This document shows positions 51,333 through 61,443 of a stretch of DNA of 64,000 bases, one piece after another. Source of the stretch: Corynebacterium choanae (lineage in GTDB: Bacteria; Actinomycetota; Actinomycetes; Mycobacteriales; Mycobacteriaceae); contig NZ_CP033896.1 of the NCBI RefSeq assembly GCF_003813965.1, positions 2,294,001 through 2,358,000 of the forward strand, read 5' to 3'. Each line of letters starts with the position of its first letter. Positions within the stretch are counted from its first letter, which is position 1. Below the pieces are notes generated by a model. That model saw only the letters and a program-made list of their open reading frames with translations, searched no databases and was not told where the DNA came from. The translations under genes were made by a program, and so were the position numbers.

Positions 51333-51853
51333 CTTCTTATCTAAAGTCCTACTTCTCCCAGCTCACACCAGGATGTTGACATTTGCTTTCCAGCTGCGTT
51401 GACGACTGGCCGACTCATGCAGCACGAACACTTTACTTGGCTTGCTGTAAGGCAACTCTGCGCGCCGCTGAGAGATAAATTTGGCAAAACTACCACAAAG
51501 AATATGACGAATCCGCCCGACAAACAGTGCCAGAACTACAGCAATACCCACCCCTAGCGTCTGCCCCCCCACATCGTCGGGTAGGCACTTTCTTGCACAA
51601 ATTCCGCGGCCACTGTGCAACAGTGACGCCCGCGATGGATCTTCCTCATGCCGTAGCGAGATACATGCAAGTAGATGCTGTTCGCAGCACAGACGCTTCG
51701 CAGCGCAGCAATTTGTGAAATGGCAAAACTCCCAGCCTTGCCTTGGATAAACCGTGATAGCGCAACATATTCATGTTGCAGCTTCCGATCCCCAACACAG
51801 GACTGGGAGTTTGCAGCGCAGCAATTGCAGCCATAGACGACTGCGAAAGGCGT
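51333..51853. other. Region between rpsI and the VWA-like gene
   Basis: 521 bp. It holds the rpsI terminator complex (51726-51812). The minus-strand frame 51363-51620 is not convincing. glmM, which follows rpsI in M. tuberculosis and C. glutamicum, is not here. Confidence 0.5.
51726..51812 (-). terminator. Terminator of rplM-rpsI with nested hairpin
   Basis: AAACTCCCAG (51726-51735) pairs with CTGGGAGTTT (51803-51812); inside is GCAACAT-ATTC-ATGTTGC (51762-51779). On the minus strand the outer stem is followed by TTGCCATTTC. It lies 42 bp after the rpsI stop. Confidence 0.75.
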
Positions 51854-52381
51854 TTAACGCTTGGAGTACTGCGGTGCACGACGAGCCTTGTGCAGACCCG
51901 CCTTCTTGCGTTCCACGGCACGAGCGTCACGAGTGAGGAAGCCAGCCTTCTTCAAAGCCGGACGATCGCCCTCGTTGTACGCGTTGAGCGCACGAGCGAT
52001 AGCCAGACGGAAAGCACCAGCCTGACCGGTAGGGCCACCACCTTTGAGGTTGGCGTGAATATCGAACTGGTTCTCCCGATCAACCAGCACCAGCGGTGCC
52101 TTGATCAGCTGCTGGTGCAGCTTGTTCGGGAAGTATTCTTCCAGGCTACGGCCGTTACAGATGAACTGACCAGAGCCCTGCACCATGCGGACGCGAACAA
52201 TAGCGCGCTTACGGCGACCAACAGTCTGAATCGGGTGATCCAGTTCCAGTGGTGCTGCAGGAGCTTCGGTTACGTCAGCCTCTGGGGCGACAGCGTCAGC
52301 GATCGAGGAGGTGAACTCTTCGGTTGCAGCCTGTGCGGCAGCGATGTCTTCAGGGGTTGCGAGGTTGTTCTGTTCGGTCAC
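51854..52381 (-). CDS. rpsI: 30S ribosomal protein S9
   Basis: 175 residues. The C-terminal ~125 residues are canonical S9 ([52 protein letters not shown], ending [11 protein letters not shown]). An acidic Ala/Glu-rich N-terminal extension of about 50 residues is common in actinobacterial S9. The GTG start overlaps the rplM stop by 4 bases (GTGA), so translation is coupled. Confidence 0.97.
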   Translation of the reverse strand: MTEQNNLATPEDIAAAQAATEEFTSSIADAVAPEADVTEAPAAPLELDHPIQTVGRRKRAIVRVRMVQGSGQFICNGRSLEEYFPNKLHQQLIKAPLVLVDRENQFDIHANLKGGGPTGQAGAFRLAIARALNAYNEGDRPALKKAGFLTRDARAVERKKAGLHKARRAPQYSKR

Positions 52382-52821
52382 TGTGCCACCTGCTTGATCT
52401 CGAAGTTTTCGGGCTTACGGGCACCGTGCGGGTGCTCCGGACCTGCGTACACGCGCAGCTTCTTGATAGCAGCACGGGACAGGCGGTTGTGCGGCATCAT
52501 GCCTTCGATTGCTTCGAACACCACGCGCTCTGGGTGCAGTTCCATGGAACGGCGCAGAGTCATCGTGGTCAGACCACCCGGGTAACCGGAGTGACGGTAA
52601 CGGAATTCGCGATCCCGCTTGTTCGAGGAGATGTGCACCTTGTCAGCGTTGACAATGATGACGTGATCGCCACAGTCGACGTTCGGCGCGAACACAGGCT
52701 TACCCTTGCCGCGCAGCAAGTCAGCTGCGGTCACAGCGAGACGACCGAGCACCACGTCAGTGGCGTCGATGACGTACCACTTCCGGGTCACGTCCTCGCT
52801 CTTCGGATGAAAAGTAGACAA
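52378..52821 (-). CDS. rplM: 50S ribosomal protein L13
   Basis: 147 residues from a TTG start with AAGGAG six bases upstream. [95 protein letters not shown] and [17 protein letters not shown] are all family-typical. It forms a two-gene operon with rpsI and lies next to the ESX-4 genes as in mycobacteria. Confidence 0.97.
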   Translation of the reverse strand: MSTFHPKSEDVTRKWYVIDATDVVLGRLAVTAADLLRGKGKPVFAPNVDCGDHVIIVNADKVHISSNKRDREFRYRHSGYPGGLTTMTLRRSMELHPERVVFEAIEGMMPHNRLSRAAIKKLRVYAGPEHPHGARKPENFEIKQVAQ

Positions 52822-53600
52822 AACGACTCCTTAAAGCCAGTCTTGAGGAAACTGCCAGCCATATTTCGCCACTTCGTTACCCTTCCAACATTGTTGGCTC
52901 GGGCACGCTACAACACGTCGATCAACCTTGTCCTTATATCAATTACTGAACAACATCCGTCATTCATCAATTGCAAGATTTCGCACTGCAGCAACTTGTA
53001 GCTGGAGATAGAACACGCAGGGTAGGTGAAACCTACATCGATCATCGAAACCGAAAGGTGGTTTCTCACGCACGGCGGCCGGTGGAGACCCGAGGTGCCT
53101 GCTTGCGGAGACAGGAACTACAGCTGTAGCACATGCCAAATCCGTGTGTGTTCTACACACGAGGTTAGAAGTCTATGACACTGCACCGGCCAGCGCAAAC
53201 TCCCATCAACCAACTGTTTGCTGCAAAGCAAAACATCAACAGCAGCACACGGTTCCCTAAGTGCGATAGTCGACACTCCAGAAAAACCGGGCAGCAGATA
53301 GAAGTCAGCGACAATCCACAGTTCCGACCAGCCCACACAGCGTCCCCCATACAGTGGCTTTACACAATAGGAACACCGCCAGCACAGAAAACACATCCAC
53401 TATCGCTAGTAGTTGTGTCCCCTGTACTGGCGGCGACGATAATGCCGAGTGCTTAAAACTGGCAGCGGAAGCGGCAATGCCAAGGATGATTGCTAACCTT
53501 TTGCAGCACACTTTCGCATCAGTCAAGAGCAAGGCTTTTTACAACAGCTATCCATCTTCCCGGCTGCTGTCAGCTTGCGTGGTCGAGCATCGGTGTGTGG
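52822..53600. other. Long leader region between the WXG100 pair and rplM
   Basis: 779 bp without a gene. It contains two adjacent short hairpins, GTAGGT-GAA-ACCTAC (53023-53037) and GAAACC / GGTTTC (53047-53065), of unknown role, and should hold the rplM promoter. Confidence 0.45.
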
Positions 53601-53891
53601 CTAGGCCCACGAAGCGGCAGCGCGTCGGTTCACCGCGTTCATACGCTGATTCCCCTGGCTGACTGTTTGTGCAATCGTGCCAAGCACCCTATTTAATTCA
53701 GCAGCAGCTTGATCCCACTGCTGTTGAGCCTGATTGTAAGCTGCAGCCGACTCACCTTCCCAGGTGGCAACCATCGGCTGCAGACCCTGCTTCAACGAGT
53801 CAAGAGTGCTGTTGATGCGGCCGGTAGTGCTCGTAATATCGGCCGCAGCCTGTTCGATTGCTCCGAACTGGTAACGAATCATCGAATCCAT
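53601..53891 (-). CDS. esxT: WXG100 family protein (EsxT position)
   Basis: 96 residues from the ATG at 53891 (ATG 53882 is possible). Helix-turn-helix of the ESAT-6 type: first helix with FGAIEQAAADITSTTGRINSTLDSLKQGL, the turn WEG (ATWEGESAAAY) and a second helix ending AELNRVLGTIAQTVSQ. Probable ESX-4 substrate secreted as a heterodimer with the adjacent WXG100 protein. The gene symbol is given by position relative to M. tuberculosis Rv3444c. Confidence 0.85.
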   Translation of the reverse strand: MDSMIRYQFGAIEQAAADITSTTGRINSTLDSLKQGLQPMVATWEGESAAAYNQAQQQWDQAAAELNRVLGTIAQTVSQGNQRMNAVNRRAAASWA

Positions 53892-54058
53892 CGTTCCAAA
53901 AAATCCTTTTCCATCATTGAGTGTGAATAACAGATTGAAAAACCACGACTGGGATTTCCACCATCAGGGTTCATCTAGCCGAAGGTGTCGAATTTCCCTC
54001 CACAAAAAGGAATGCCCGTGATGCTGTAGCACGCATCCCAGTCGACGGATGCCCAATG

Positions 54059-54376
54059 CTAGAGGGCGAGTCCTTCTCCCCCGACTGCGCGGAAGGCTTG
54101 TGCGTTTTCTTCTTCCGAGCTGGCGAATTGGTGCGCATTGTTGCGAATGTTGTCGCTGATGGCACCCAATGCTTGACTGAGCTTGCCGGCGGAATCTTCC
54201 CATCGCACCATCAGCGAATCGAAGGACGATTGGGCTTGCCCCGCCCATGAACCTCGGAGCGAGTCAACTACCCCACGCAGTCGATGAAGTTCGGACTGCA
54301 CATCCTGGTTCGTGTCATCAACTCGCCCCGCGGTGGCGATCATGACATCGGCTTCTGTCCTGAACTGATCAGACAT
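54059..54376 (-). CDS. esxU: WXG100 family protein (EsxU position)
   Basis: 105 residues from the ATG at 54376, with GAGGGG before it; the longer frame from 54442 is discarded. FRTEADVMIATAGRVDDTNQDVQSELHRLRGVVDSL, turn WAG (GSWAGQAQSSF), then a second helix and a tail FASSEEENAQAF that could include the export signal. It lies 167 bp upstream of the other WXG100 gene. The symbol is positional (Rv3445c). Confidence 0.85.
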   Translation of the reverse strand: MSDQFRTEADVMIATAGRVDDTNQDVQSELHRLRGVVDSLRGSWAGQAQSSFDSLMVRWEDSAGKLSQALGAISDNIRNNAHQFASSEEENAQAFRAVGGEGLAL

Positions 54377-54766
54377 CCAAATTCCCCTCGTTGTGTTCCT
54401 GTTTGCAGTGAGGTAAACACCCTGCGGTGTTGTGGCAAACATAGTGTGTGCATTGTTTTCACAGTGGATTCCTCTTCCCTCTATGCACGACCATCGATGC
54501 CCCCTACCGTTGCGGTATGTCCATAATGGCTGTGCACTTCACCGTTGTTACGTTTTCGATTTTTTCGTTCGTTGTAACTGGTGTTGAGAGTTAGTGCACC
54601 ACGTCAGCAGCTTCCCCAGATCCGCCTAGATAAGTGTTTCCGCTACAGGGAGTTAATTACCTGCTGCTATTACTTATCGAAGATGAATCCTTGTTGTGTG
54701 AAAGTTGCTTTCGCAGATATTGGACTGGCACTGGCTTTGCATCGGTTCCCCCGAATTTTTCAGCGT
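54377..54766. other. Region upstream of the WXG100 pair
   Basis: 390 bp, the widest gap inside the eccC-to-esx series, so the two WXG100 genes probably have their own promoter here. No gene or clear promoter motif could be singled out. Confidence 0.4.
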
Positions 54767-56566
54767 TCATTCTGCAGGTGGCGGCGGTGCTCCAGGGGCT
54801 GGCCGCACAGCAGCGGCAACCCGTCGACACAGTTCGAGCTGTGACGGCGCCAAGCTTTGGCGGGCGTGACATCCCACCGATAGTCGGGTTGCCCCCTCGA
54901 CCCAGGTCGCCCAAATAACAGCGGATCCATCTCCTGGCCGTTCGGTGTAGCTAATCACCGGTTTGTCTTGGGGGCGCAGAAGCGTGGCTGTGGCGCCGAG
55001 TTCAACCATGGGATCGGCTAGCAAGGCACGAGTGATAGCGATCTGAGGATCTTGATCACCATCAACCACCGGGTCAGCGGCGATAATCATGCGAACATCG
55101 GCAGCCTCGTTGCGTAACACATAGGATCCGTCGGGTTGGGGATCAGCATGAAACCCGTCAGGGATTTCAAATTCCACTTGTGCATCGCGAATGTGCCGCT
55201 CGGGTGCACCTTGCGGATCGCTGGGAGGCGACAGCATCGGCAGGGAGGGGGTCGGTTGAGTTGGTGCTGTTCTTTCGGTTGTGACGGCAGGCTGCGTCGG
55301 TCTCTTGGACGTGGACGTCTGGGGTGTGTTTGATCGTTGAGGTGTAGTGTCTGATTCCGAATGAGACGGCACCCCCAGCATGATTCCCAGCATGGCGGCG
55401 CTGCACACCACGGCAATACCAGCGAAAACCAACACTGGTGTGCTAATCCGATTAGGGTGCTGACGAAGTCGACGCCTACCCGATGCCTTTGATTGGCCGC
55501 CTGCCCGTCGAGAGTGACGCTCTGACTGATTGGTGTGTTGCGCGGGACGTAGCGGGGTGAGGCGCTGTGGTCGATGTCGGCGGCGCGACGGTGTTTGCGT
55601 ATGGAGAAACTGTTCGGTTAGTCCTGCCTGTTCATCGTGCAATGGTGCCGGTGCAAGTAACGGAGTTTCTTGCTGCGCCGAAAATTGGGTAATTGTTGCT
55701 GCACTGTCGCCCGGGTTGGGCGATGTCATTGTGGGTGCTGCAACTGCACTCGTTAACAGCGTTTCGTTTGCGAGCATCTGATGCGCAGTGGGCAGTTGTG
55801 GGTTATCGTCGCAGTTCGCAGATTGATTCCCCACTTCGCCTAACAACGCGATTGGAGAATCATCTCCAATAGCGTCCAATGATTGGTCGTCTAGAGGTGT
55901 GACATCCGGCAGTCCACCGGAGGCAGCATTCCCATTTTCTTGGTCTGCACGCTGATTGTGCTCGGTGAAGCTTTCTGTGGTGATTCGGTCATCACCTATT
56001 TCTGTGGAAAGCAGTGCGTTCATCGGCGCTTTTTCGCCGACTACCTCCGACTCCTGCAAATACCTCGGATAAGACGACGTGGTGGCGTCGTCTGTTTCGC
56101 GGTCTGTAGCAGGATCTGTTACCGAATTCGGTTCAATTGCAACACCTGTCCGCTGGTCTGTGTGCAGCAGGTGCACTACCGCATCATCCGCCGTAGGGCT
56201 GCCTGGTGAACAATATCGGGCAGCAATTCCCGCTTCCTCGAGTGCTTCGGCAAAGGCCGTGCACGCAGAAGCATCACCGGCCAATTCCACCGGATCGTCA
56301 GCACAAGGATCAAACACTATCTCTTTCAGCTGTTCCACTGCAGCGGGGATCGCCCAGCCTTGGCAGATACCAAGTGCTGAAATATCTTGTCGTACGAGTG
56401 TTTCCCGTCCTCGGAATACCGTCCGGTCGGCAGTGATCTCCACCGAGACTCGACGCTGGTGGTGTTGATCATTTGGTAACTGGATCACTGTGGCCGACTG
56501 TGATGACGGTTGGATTGCAGCGTTTTTAGTTGGAAGTACCGTGTTGTTGTTACTACCAGCCATCAT
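54767..56566 (-). CDS. Type VII secretion-associated protein, Rv3446c family
   Basis: 599 residues, with AAGGGGGC before the ATG pair. A folded N-terminal domain (VSVEITADRTVFRGRETLVRQDISALGIC) is followed by a long acidic Thr/Asp-rich region, then basic Arg-rich sequence, one membrane segment near 375-400 (TPVLVFAGIAVVCSAAMLGIMLG), a Pro/Thr spacer and an exterior C-terminal domain (VEFEIPDGFHADPQPDGSYVLRN, VIWATWVEGATRLSVGC). This plan is that of the ESX-4-linked Rv3446c family, whose role is not established. It lies 41 bp after eccC in the same operon. The middle region is longer than usual. Confidence 0.82.
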   Translation of the reverse strand: MMAGSNNNTVLPTKNAAIQPSSQSATVIQLPNDQHHQRRVSVEITADRTVFRGRETLVRQDISALGICQGWAIPAAVEQLKEIVFDPCADDPVELAGDASACTAFAEALEEAGIAARYCSPGSPTADDAVVHLLHTDQRTGVAIEPNSVTDPATDRETDDATTSSYPRYLQESEVVGEKAPMNALLSTEIGDDRITTESFTEHNQRADQENGNAASGGLPDVTPLDDQSLDAIGDDSPIALLGEVGNQSANCDDNPQLPTAHQMLANETLLTSAVAAPTMTSPNPGDSAATITQFSAQQETPLLAPAPLHDEQAGLTEQFLHTQTPSRRRHRPQRLTPLRPAQHTNQSERHSRRAGGQSKASGRRRLRQHPNRISTPVLVFAGIAVVCSAAMLGIMLGVPSHSESDTTPQRSNTPQTSTSKRPTQPAVTTERTAPTQPTPSLPMLSPPSDPQGAPERHIRDAQVEFEIPDGFHADPQPDGSYVLRNEAADVRMIIAADPVVDGDQDPQIAITRALLADPMVELGATATLLRPQDKPVISYTERPGDGSAVIWATWVEGATRLSVGCHARQSLAPSQLELCRRVAAAVRPAPGAPPPPAE

Positions 56567-56607
56567 TGCCCCCTTAGTTATTGTCTTTTTCGAAATATTG
56601 ACTGTGT

Positions 56608-59600
56608 TTATTTAGAAGCCTCACTGCGCAACGGCGAGTATTGCGTTGATGCAGCCGATTGCACATCGCCAAGTTCCCCTGTTGGCGGTGTCGATCTGTC
56701 ATCTACCAGCTGCCGGCTCGTTGTGGGATGAGGACTTCCTTCAGGATCAATGATGGTGGCATCCGCTGGCATCGCTTGCTCCGTTGCCAGATCTGCAGCT
56801 TCCTGTGTGGAATTTTGGTGCTGGCGCTGGTTTTCTTTACTCCCCATGTCATCGAGTTGTTTCTCGCCCGCGGTGAGCTCGTCGCCGACTAGCGCATTGT
56901 TCGACTCCGTTTCGGTAGCCGTGCTCCCGTGATCTGAATGGTCGGGGTGATCACCAGCTGGCACTGCATGCTCGCCACGAGGTTGTTCGTGCATTTGAGT
57001 TTGGACTGCAGGTAGCAAAATCTGACATTCACCGACAATGTCGCCGTCGATACTGACCGTCGCCCGGCCGGGGGCGAAATGTCGGGGTTTGATTCCAAAA
57101 AGGGATCCTTCTTCCCTATCGCAGTCAAGTAACACCACAACCGGGGTGCTATCTTTCACCGCACTGATCAGCGGATCCCACATTGCGCGAGCCGCCCCAC
57201 CAGTTTTTCGCGCTATGACGAGATGTAAGCCAATGTCTTTCGCATGCGGAATTAACGGCACTAGAGGGTGTAATGCGCCGTCCGGAAGCAGATCAAAGTC
57301 ATCAACTAAAACAAAGAGTTCTGGTCCTTGCCACCAGGAGCGCGCCCGCAATTGTTCCGGACTGATATCTGCCGAAGGTAGTCGGCGCTGCAATGTAATT
57401 TGCAGATCCTTGATTGCTGTCACAATCTGATCGGCACTGCTGGCATAGGCTGCGATCATGTCCTCTTGAAATGCGCCAAGATGTCGACGTCGTGGATCAA
57501 TCACCACCAGCCGGGCATGAGACCGATCCATGGTTGATAGTTGTTCTGCAACAGTTGCCAGCATTGTTGATTTCCCGGCACCGCGGGCACCGAAGCACAC
57601 CAAGTGATCTTGTCGATCCGGGTTGAAAACTACTGCGCTGAGTAATGGTCCACCGATAGCAAATGTCACCGGTTGGCTAGTGTCGACTGTGGTCGTTTCA
57701 ATGGCTGTGGGAAGCATGCGCAGCGGGCGGGTCGGAATATCGCCGCGAGCAGCCGAATTAGCTGCGATCTCTGCGATGAGTGCATCGTCAACTGTGGTGA
57801 ACTGCATAGGTTCCGCGTTATGCGTCAATCCTCTTCCCGGAATTGCCGGCAGCCGCTGTTGCGCTTTGCGATCGAGCACCGAATCGAGCGAATCGGTGAG
57901 ATGCAGTTCAAGGCGCAGGCCGATAACGTCTTTGATCGCTGGCCGCAGTAGTGCCCATCGTTGCACCGACAGCACCATATGCACTCGAGCCCCGAGACCA
58001 TCGGTGACAATTCGAATACATTGATCCGACAGATCAGTGTCGCCAAACTCTTGCATAAACCCTTGCCACCCATCAATCACCAGCAGGGTGTGTTCAGTGT
58101 CGTTGGCCGGCTGATCGATAAGTCCAATGACTTCCGCAATAATCCGCCGGATTTTTTCTTCCTCTCCCCGGCAAGCTACTGCTGCCACATGTGGCAACAT
58201 CGCTAGTTTGTCGAGCGCATGTCCTGAATAGTCGATGATGTACATCCGAAGCGTCGCGCTGGAATGGGTGGCTGCTAAACCTGCCAGGAGGGTGCGCAGC
58301 GCAGTTGATGTACCACTCCTTGGCGCGCCACACACAGCCACATGCCCGTTACTGCCGGTGAGCTGCACAACATAGGGGTCTTGACGCTGTAACCGTGGAC
58401 GATCAATAAGTCCGAGAGTTGCCGACATCTCACCGGCAGGTGGCTGCTGGATATCCCGTATAAACGGGGCGGCATCAATAACTGCAGGCAGGGGCGGCAA
58501 CCAGATTTGATGTGCCTTCAACTGTCGTAACGCGGCAGCGTCACTAGTGACCCGTACGGTGTAGTCGACCAATGTGGCATCCTGCTGGCCGGCAGTGTCA
58601 CCATATGTCGGGGAGGGAAGTTTCACTACTGCTTCGCTGAGCACATCCGCATGGGTAAACATTGTTGGGGCAGGCAGCTGATACATCGCTTCCACTGCAG
58701 CGGTGAGCTCGTTGTCAAGCTTGCCGGACACATAGGCTGCCTGAAATTGGGTCAACGCCTCAGCATCAGTGCGGAGAAGTCCCACACCTGGCTGCTGCGG
58801 AAGATGGTACGCGTCAACTACCCCTAAGACTTGTCGTGATTCTGCCGCAGAGAATGTTTTTAACCCGAGTCGATAGGACAGATGCGAGTCAAGGCCGCGC
58901 AGTCTGCCTTCCTCAAGACGTTGCGATGCAAGGAGGAGATGCATGTGGAGTGAGCGGCCGAGACGGCCGACAGCAGTGAACAGATCCGCAAAATCTGGAT
59001 GCTGTCCCAGCAGCTCAGAAAACTCGTCGAGGACAATCACCAGCGCTGGCAGCGGCGGCAATGCCGGATTGTTTTGACGCAGATGACGATAGTCGTCAAC
59101 GTTTTTACAATTCCCGGCGCGCCGCAGGAGTTCCTGGCGGCGATGCATTTCTCCTTCGATTGCTTCTTGCATGCGTTCTACTAGGACTGCTTCTTCTGCC
59201 AGGTTGGTGATCACCGCCGAAGTGTGGGGTAGCCCGTCAAGGCCTAGGAAGGTGGCGCCCCCTTTGAAGTCGACGAGTACGAAGTTCACGTCGTCGGGGC
59301 TGTGGGTGAGTGCTAGTCCTACGACAAGGCTGCGTAATAGTTCTGATTTTCCGGATCCTGTGGCTCCGATGCACAGTCCGTGTGGCCCGTAGCCGCCTTG
59401 GGCGGCTTCTTTCAGGTCGAGTACAACTGGGTGGCCGGTGGTGGTGACACCGATTGGGACGGCTAGTCGGGCTTTCGCGGCGAGGGGTGGCCACATGGCG
59501 GCCGGGGTGTGTTGTTGTGGACTGGTGATTCCGCACAGCTGCAGCATGCCGCTGCTCTGTCTACTGCCGGTGGTGATTGCGCGGCGGTAGCCGGTGAGTT

Positions 59601-60915
59601 GTCGGGCTGTTTCCCGGGCGAGGGTGAGACTGATGGTGTCGGCTTGTCCGAGGACTTCTTTCCCTGCTGCTGTTTCGACTGCTAGCTGGTAGCTGACGTT
59701 TTGGGTCGGGGATGGCGGTAGTGGGTGGTGTTGGGGCTGAAGGTGGCTGCGTTCCGGGGTTGGGTGTAGGCGGGTCAGCAAGGAGCGGAAGGGGTGCTTG
59801 AAGGTGGGTGTGGTGCGTTGACGGATGTGTTTCCGGCGGGTTACAGGTGGTAGCAGGTGTGGCTGTGTAAGGCCGCTTGTGCGACGTGATTGTTTGCGAT
59901 GTTTTGCTACTGCTGTGGTGGTTGTGTTGCTGGTGGGGGTTGGTGCCAGGTGCAGAATGAGTCCACTGTCGCGGGCTGCACGCCACAGGTTGCTCCCTGG
60001 GGTGGAGGCGACGTCGATGATGGTGTCGAATTCGCTGTAGTCGGTTGTGTTGTGCGGTCCTGCGTCGCCGATTACCAAAATGTGGTGGGCGTTGGTGTTG
60101 TTGCGGGCGGTGTGGCGGGCATGGGGTAGCCATTTCACCCAGTCGAATCCGGATCCGAGGGTGGTGATGGTGATACTGTCTGGGCCGTGGTGGAACGCCA
60201 GTTGCACGATAAGGCTGCGGGCCATGCCGGTTCGTCCGGGGCCGGTGAGCGCTATGACTGGGAAATCTGTCAGGGTGAGGCCGACTGGGCAGTCGGGTAC
60301 GGTGCTTACTGTGTCGATGACGTGGGCGGCGCTGATCGCACAGACCGGGTCTAGGTCTTCTGGGGCGCCTGGTTGGGCGAGTTGTACGGGGGTGGCCAGT
60401 GCTACTTCCCCGGTGGCGATCCGTACCCAGCCGAAGTCTTCCATTGTTTGGTCGCGTTCCCACAGCCGCGGGGTGTGCAGCATCGACCAAAGCGTTTCAG
60501 AGGCGGGAAATCGGTGGGTTAAATAGCGGCGTTGCTGCTGGCTGTGCTGTTGCGCTTGACGTCGTACTTGTTGTAGGTGTCGAAGATAGGTGCGACGGGT
60601 TTCGGTGACGTCCTCGGTTTGGTTACCGCCAAACATCGCTGCCATGCTGGCCAGCATCATCACTGGAAATAGCAGCATCATAGGGTTGAATCCGCCGCCG
60701 CGTAGCACCATCATGGCGATCATCGCACCGAAGACGACCACCATAATCAGTGGGAGGATCCACCGCATTAAGGGTTGTGGGCTGGGTTTTTCGGCGGCAG
60801 GTATCGCCTCGATTGCGATGTCACCGTGTGGGGGTTCTGGCCACGGGATTCGGTCGTCCATGGTGCGTATCGGAACAACCACTGCTTGCCGGGTGGCATG
60901 GTTCGGCGATGTCAT
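56608..60915 (-). CDS. eccC4: ESX-4 FtsK/SpoIIIE-type ATPase EccC
   Basis: Motor of the type VII secretion machine. 1435 residues from the ATG at 60915, with AAGGAG ten bases upstream. Two membrane segments near residues 50-100 (WILPLIMVVVFGAMIAMMVL, PMMLLFPVMMLASMAAMF). ATPase 1: Walker A GATGSGKS near 515 and Walker B VIVLDEFSELL near 625. ATPase 2: the P-loop reads GAPRSGTS (Lys lost) near 860 and Walker B LLVIDGW (Glu lost). ATPase 3: Walker A GARGAGKS near 1106, B LFVLVDDFDLL. A basic His/Arg/Thr/Pro-rich insertion is seen at about 320-415, and a hydrophilic C-terminal tail of about 100 residues follows the third domain. A fused EccCa-EccCb, as usual for ESX-4. Confidence 0.93.
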   Translation of the reverse strand: MTSPNHATRQAVVVPIRTMDDRIPWPEPPHGDIAIEAIPAAEKPSPQPLMRWILPLIMVVVFGAMIAMMVLRGGGFNPMMLLFPVMMLASMAAMFGGNQTEDVTETRRTYLRHLQQVRRQAQQHSQQQRRYLTHRFPASETLWSMLHTPRLWERDQTMEDFGWVRIATGEVALATPVQLAQPGAPEDLDPVCAISAAHVIDTVSTVPDCPVGLTLTDFPVIALTGPGRTGMARSLIVQLAFHHGPDSITITTLGSGFDWVKWLPHARHTARNNTNAHHILVIGDAGPHNTTDYSEFDTIIDVASTPGSNLWRAARDSGLILHLAPTPTSNTTTTAVAKHRKQSRRTSGLTQPHLLPPVTRRKHIRQRTTPTFKHPFRSLLTRLHPTPERSHLQPQHHPLPPSPTQNVSYQLAVETAAGKEVLGQADTISLTLARETARQLTGYRRAITTGSRQSSGMLQLCGITSPQQHTPAAMWPPLAAKARLAVPIGVTTTGHPVVLDLKEAAQGGYGPHGLCIGATGSGKSELLRSLVVGLALTHSPDDVNFVLVDFKGGATFLGLDGLPHTSAVITNLAEEAVLVERMQEAIEGEMHRRQELLRRAGNCKNVDDYRHLRQNNPALPPLPALVIVLDEFSELLGQHPDFADLFTAVGRLGRSLHMHLLLASQRLEEGRLRGLDSHLSYRLGLKTFSAAESRQVLGVVDAYHLPQQPGVGLLRTDAEALTQFQAAYVSGKLDNELTAAVEAMYQLPAPTMFTHADVLSEAVVKLPSPTYGDTAGQQDATLVDYTVRVTSDAAALRQLKAHQIWLPPLPAVIDAAPFIRDIQQPPAGEMSATLGLIDRPRLQRQDPYVVQLTGSNGHVAVCGAPRSGTSTALRTLLAGLAATHSSATLRMYIIDYSGHALDKLAMLPHVAAVACRGEEEKIRRIIAEVIGLIDQPANDTEHTLLVIDGWQGFMQEFGDTDLSDQCIRIVTDGLGARVHMVLSVQRWALLRPAIKDVIGLRLELHLTDSLDSVLDRKAQQRLPAIPGRGLTHNAEPMQFTTVDDALIAEIAANSAARGDIPTRPLRMLPTAIETTTVDTSQPVTFAIGGPLLSAVVFNPDRQDHLVCFGARGAGKSTMLATVAEQLSTMDRSHARLVVIDPRRRHLGAFQEDMIAAYASSADQIVTAIKDLQITLQRRLPSADISPEQLRARSWWQGPELFVLVDDFDLLPDGALHPLVPLIPHAKDIGLHLVIARKTGGAARAMWDPLISAVKDSTPVVVLLDCDREEGSLFGIKPRHFAPGRATVSIDGDIVGECQILLPAVQTQMHEQPRGEHAVPAGDHPDHSDHGSTATETESNNALVGDELTAGEKQLDDMGSKENQRQHQNSTQEAADLATEQAMPADATIIDPEGSPHPTTSRQLVDDRSTPPTGELGDVQSAASTQYSPLRSEASK

Positions 60916-61443
60916 AGCTTTGCTCCTTGTAGACCAGGGTTGGGCAGCACTTCGGAAAACCGATTGGTTGCTGCTAGCGAATCGTGCTGGGGTTTTCGGC
61001 ATCAGATGCTGCCGCAAGAGGCAGCGTTCGAGGGGTTAGTCTGGTTGGCTGCTGCAGATGGTTCCCATTGGTCGCCGCCTCGGCGGGTTTTTCCATGCTG
61101 TGTTTTTAGAATGTGCACCGCTGTGTGCTTTGGCGGGTTGTACGCCTACTGCCGGTGGCAGGTGTTTTGTTGGTAGCCGGAACCGTTGCGCTATTAGGGG
61201 AAGTCTCATTGTGTCGATGAGCGTGCACCGGTTGTGGCCGGTGCACAGTCAAACAATTCAGCAGCTGTCGCACGAACAGGTAATGCCAACATTTTTGCAG
61301 GGGTGAGGTGACTAGTTGTTGCCCCTCGTTGCGATCTGGTGAGGCATTGCTTGTGGGTGTGGTGGCAGCTGCTGATCGGGGCTTGGGAATCTTCGGGATG
61401 TTCGCCTGAGTTTCCCCAAACGATGACAGGTGGTTGAAGCACA
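60916..61443. other. eccC / eccD divergent promoter region
   Basis: 528 bp between divergent eccC and eccD. It should hold two promoters; none could be defined by eye. The minus-strand frame 61106-61450 is not coding-like. Confidence 0.4.

Noticed and set aside
59561..60490. 309-codon frame inside eccC on the same strand
   Set aside because: The Arg/His/Pro-rich translation is a frame shadow of eccC, which is continuous through this stretch and keeps EccC features on both sides.
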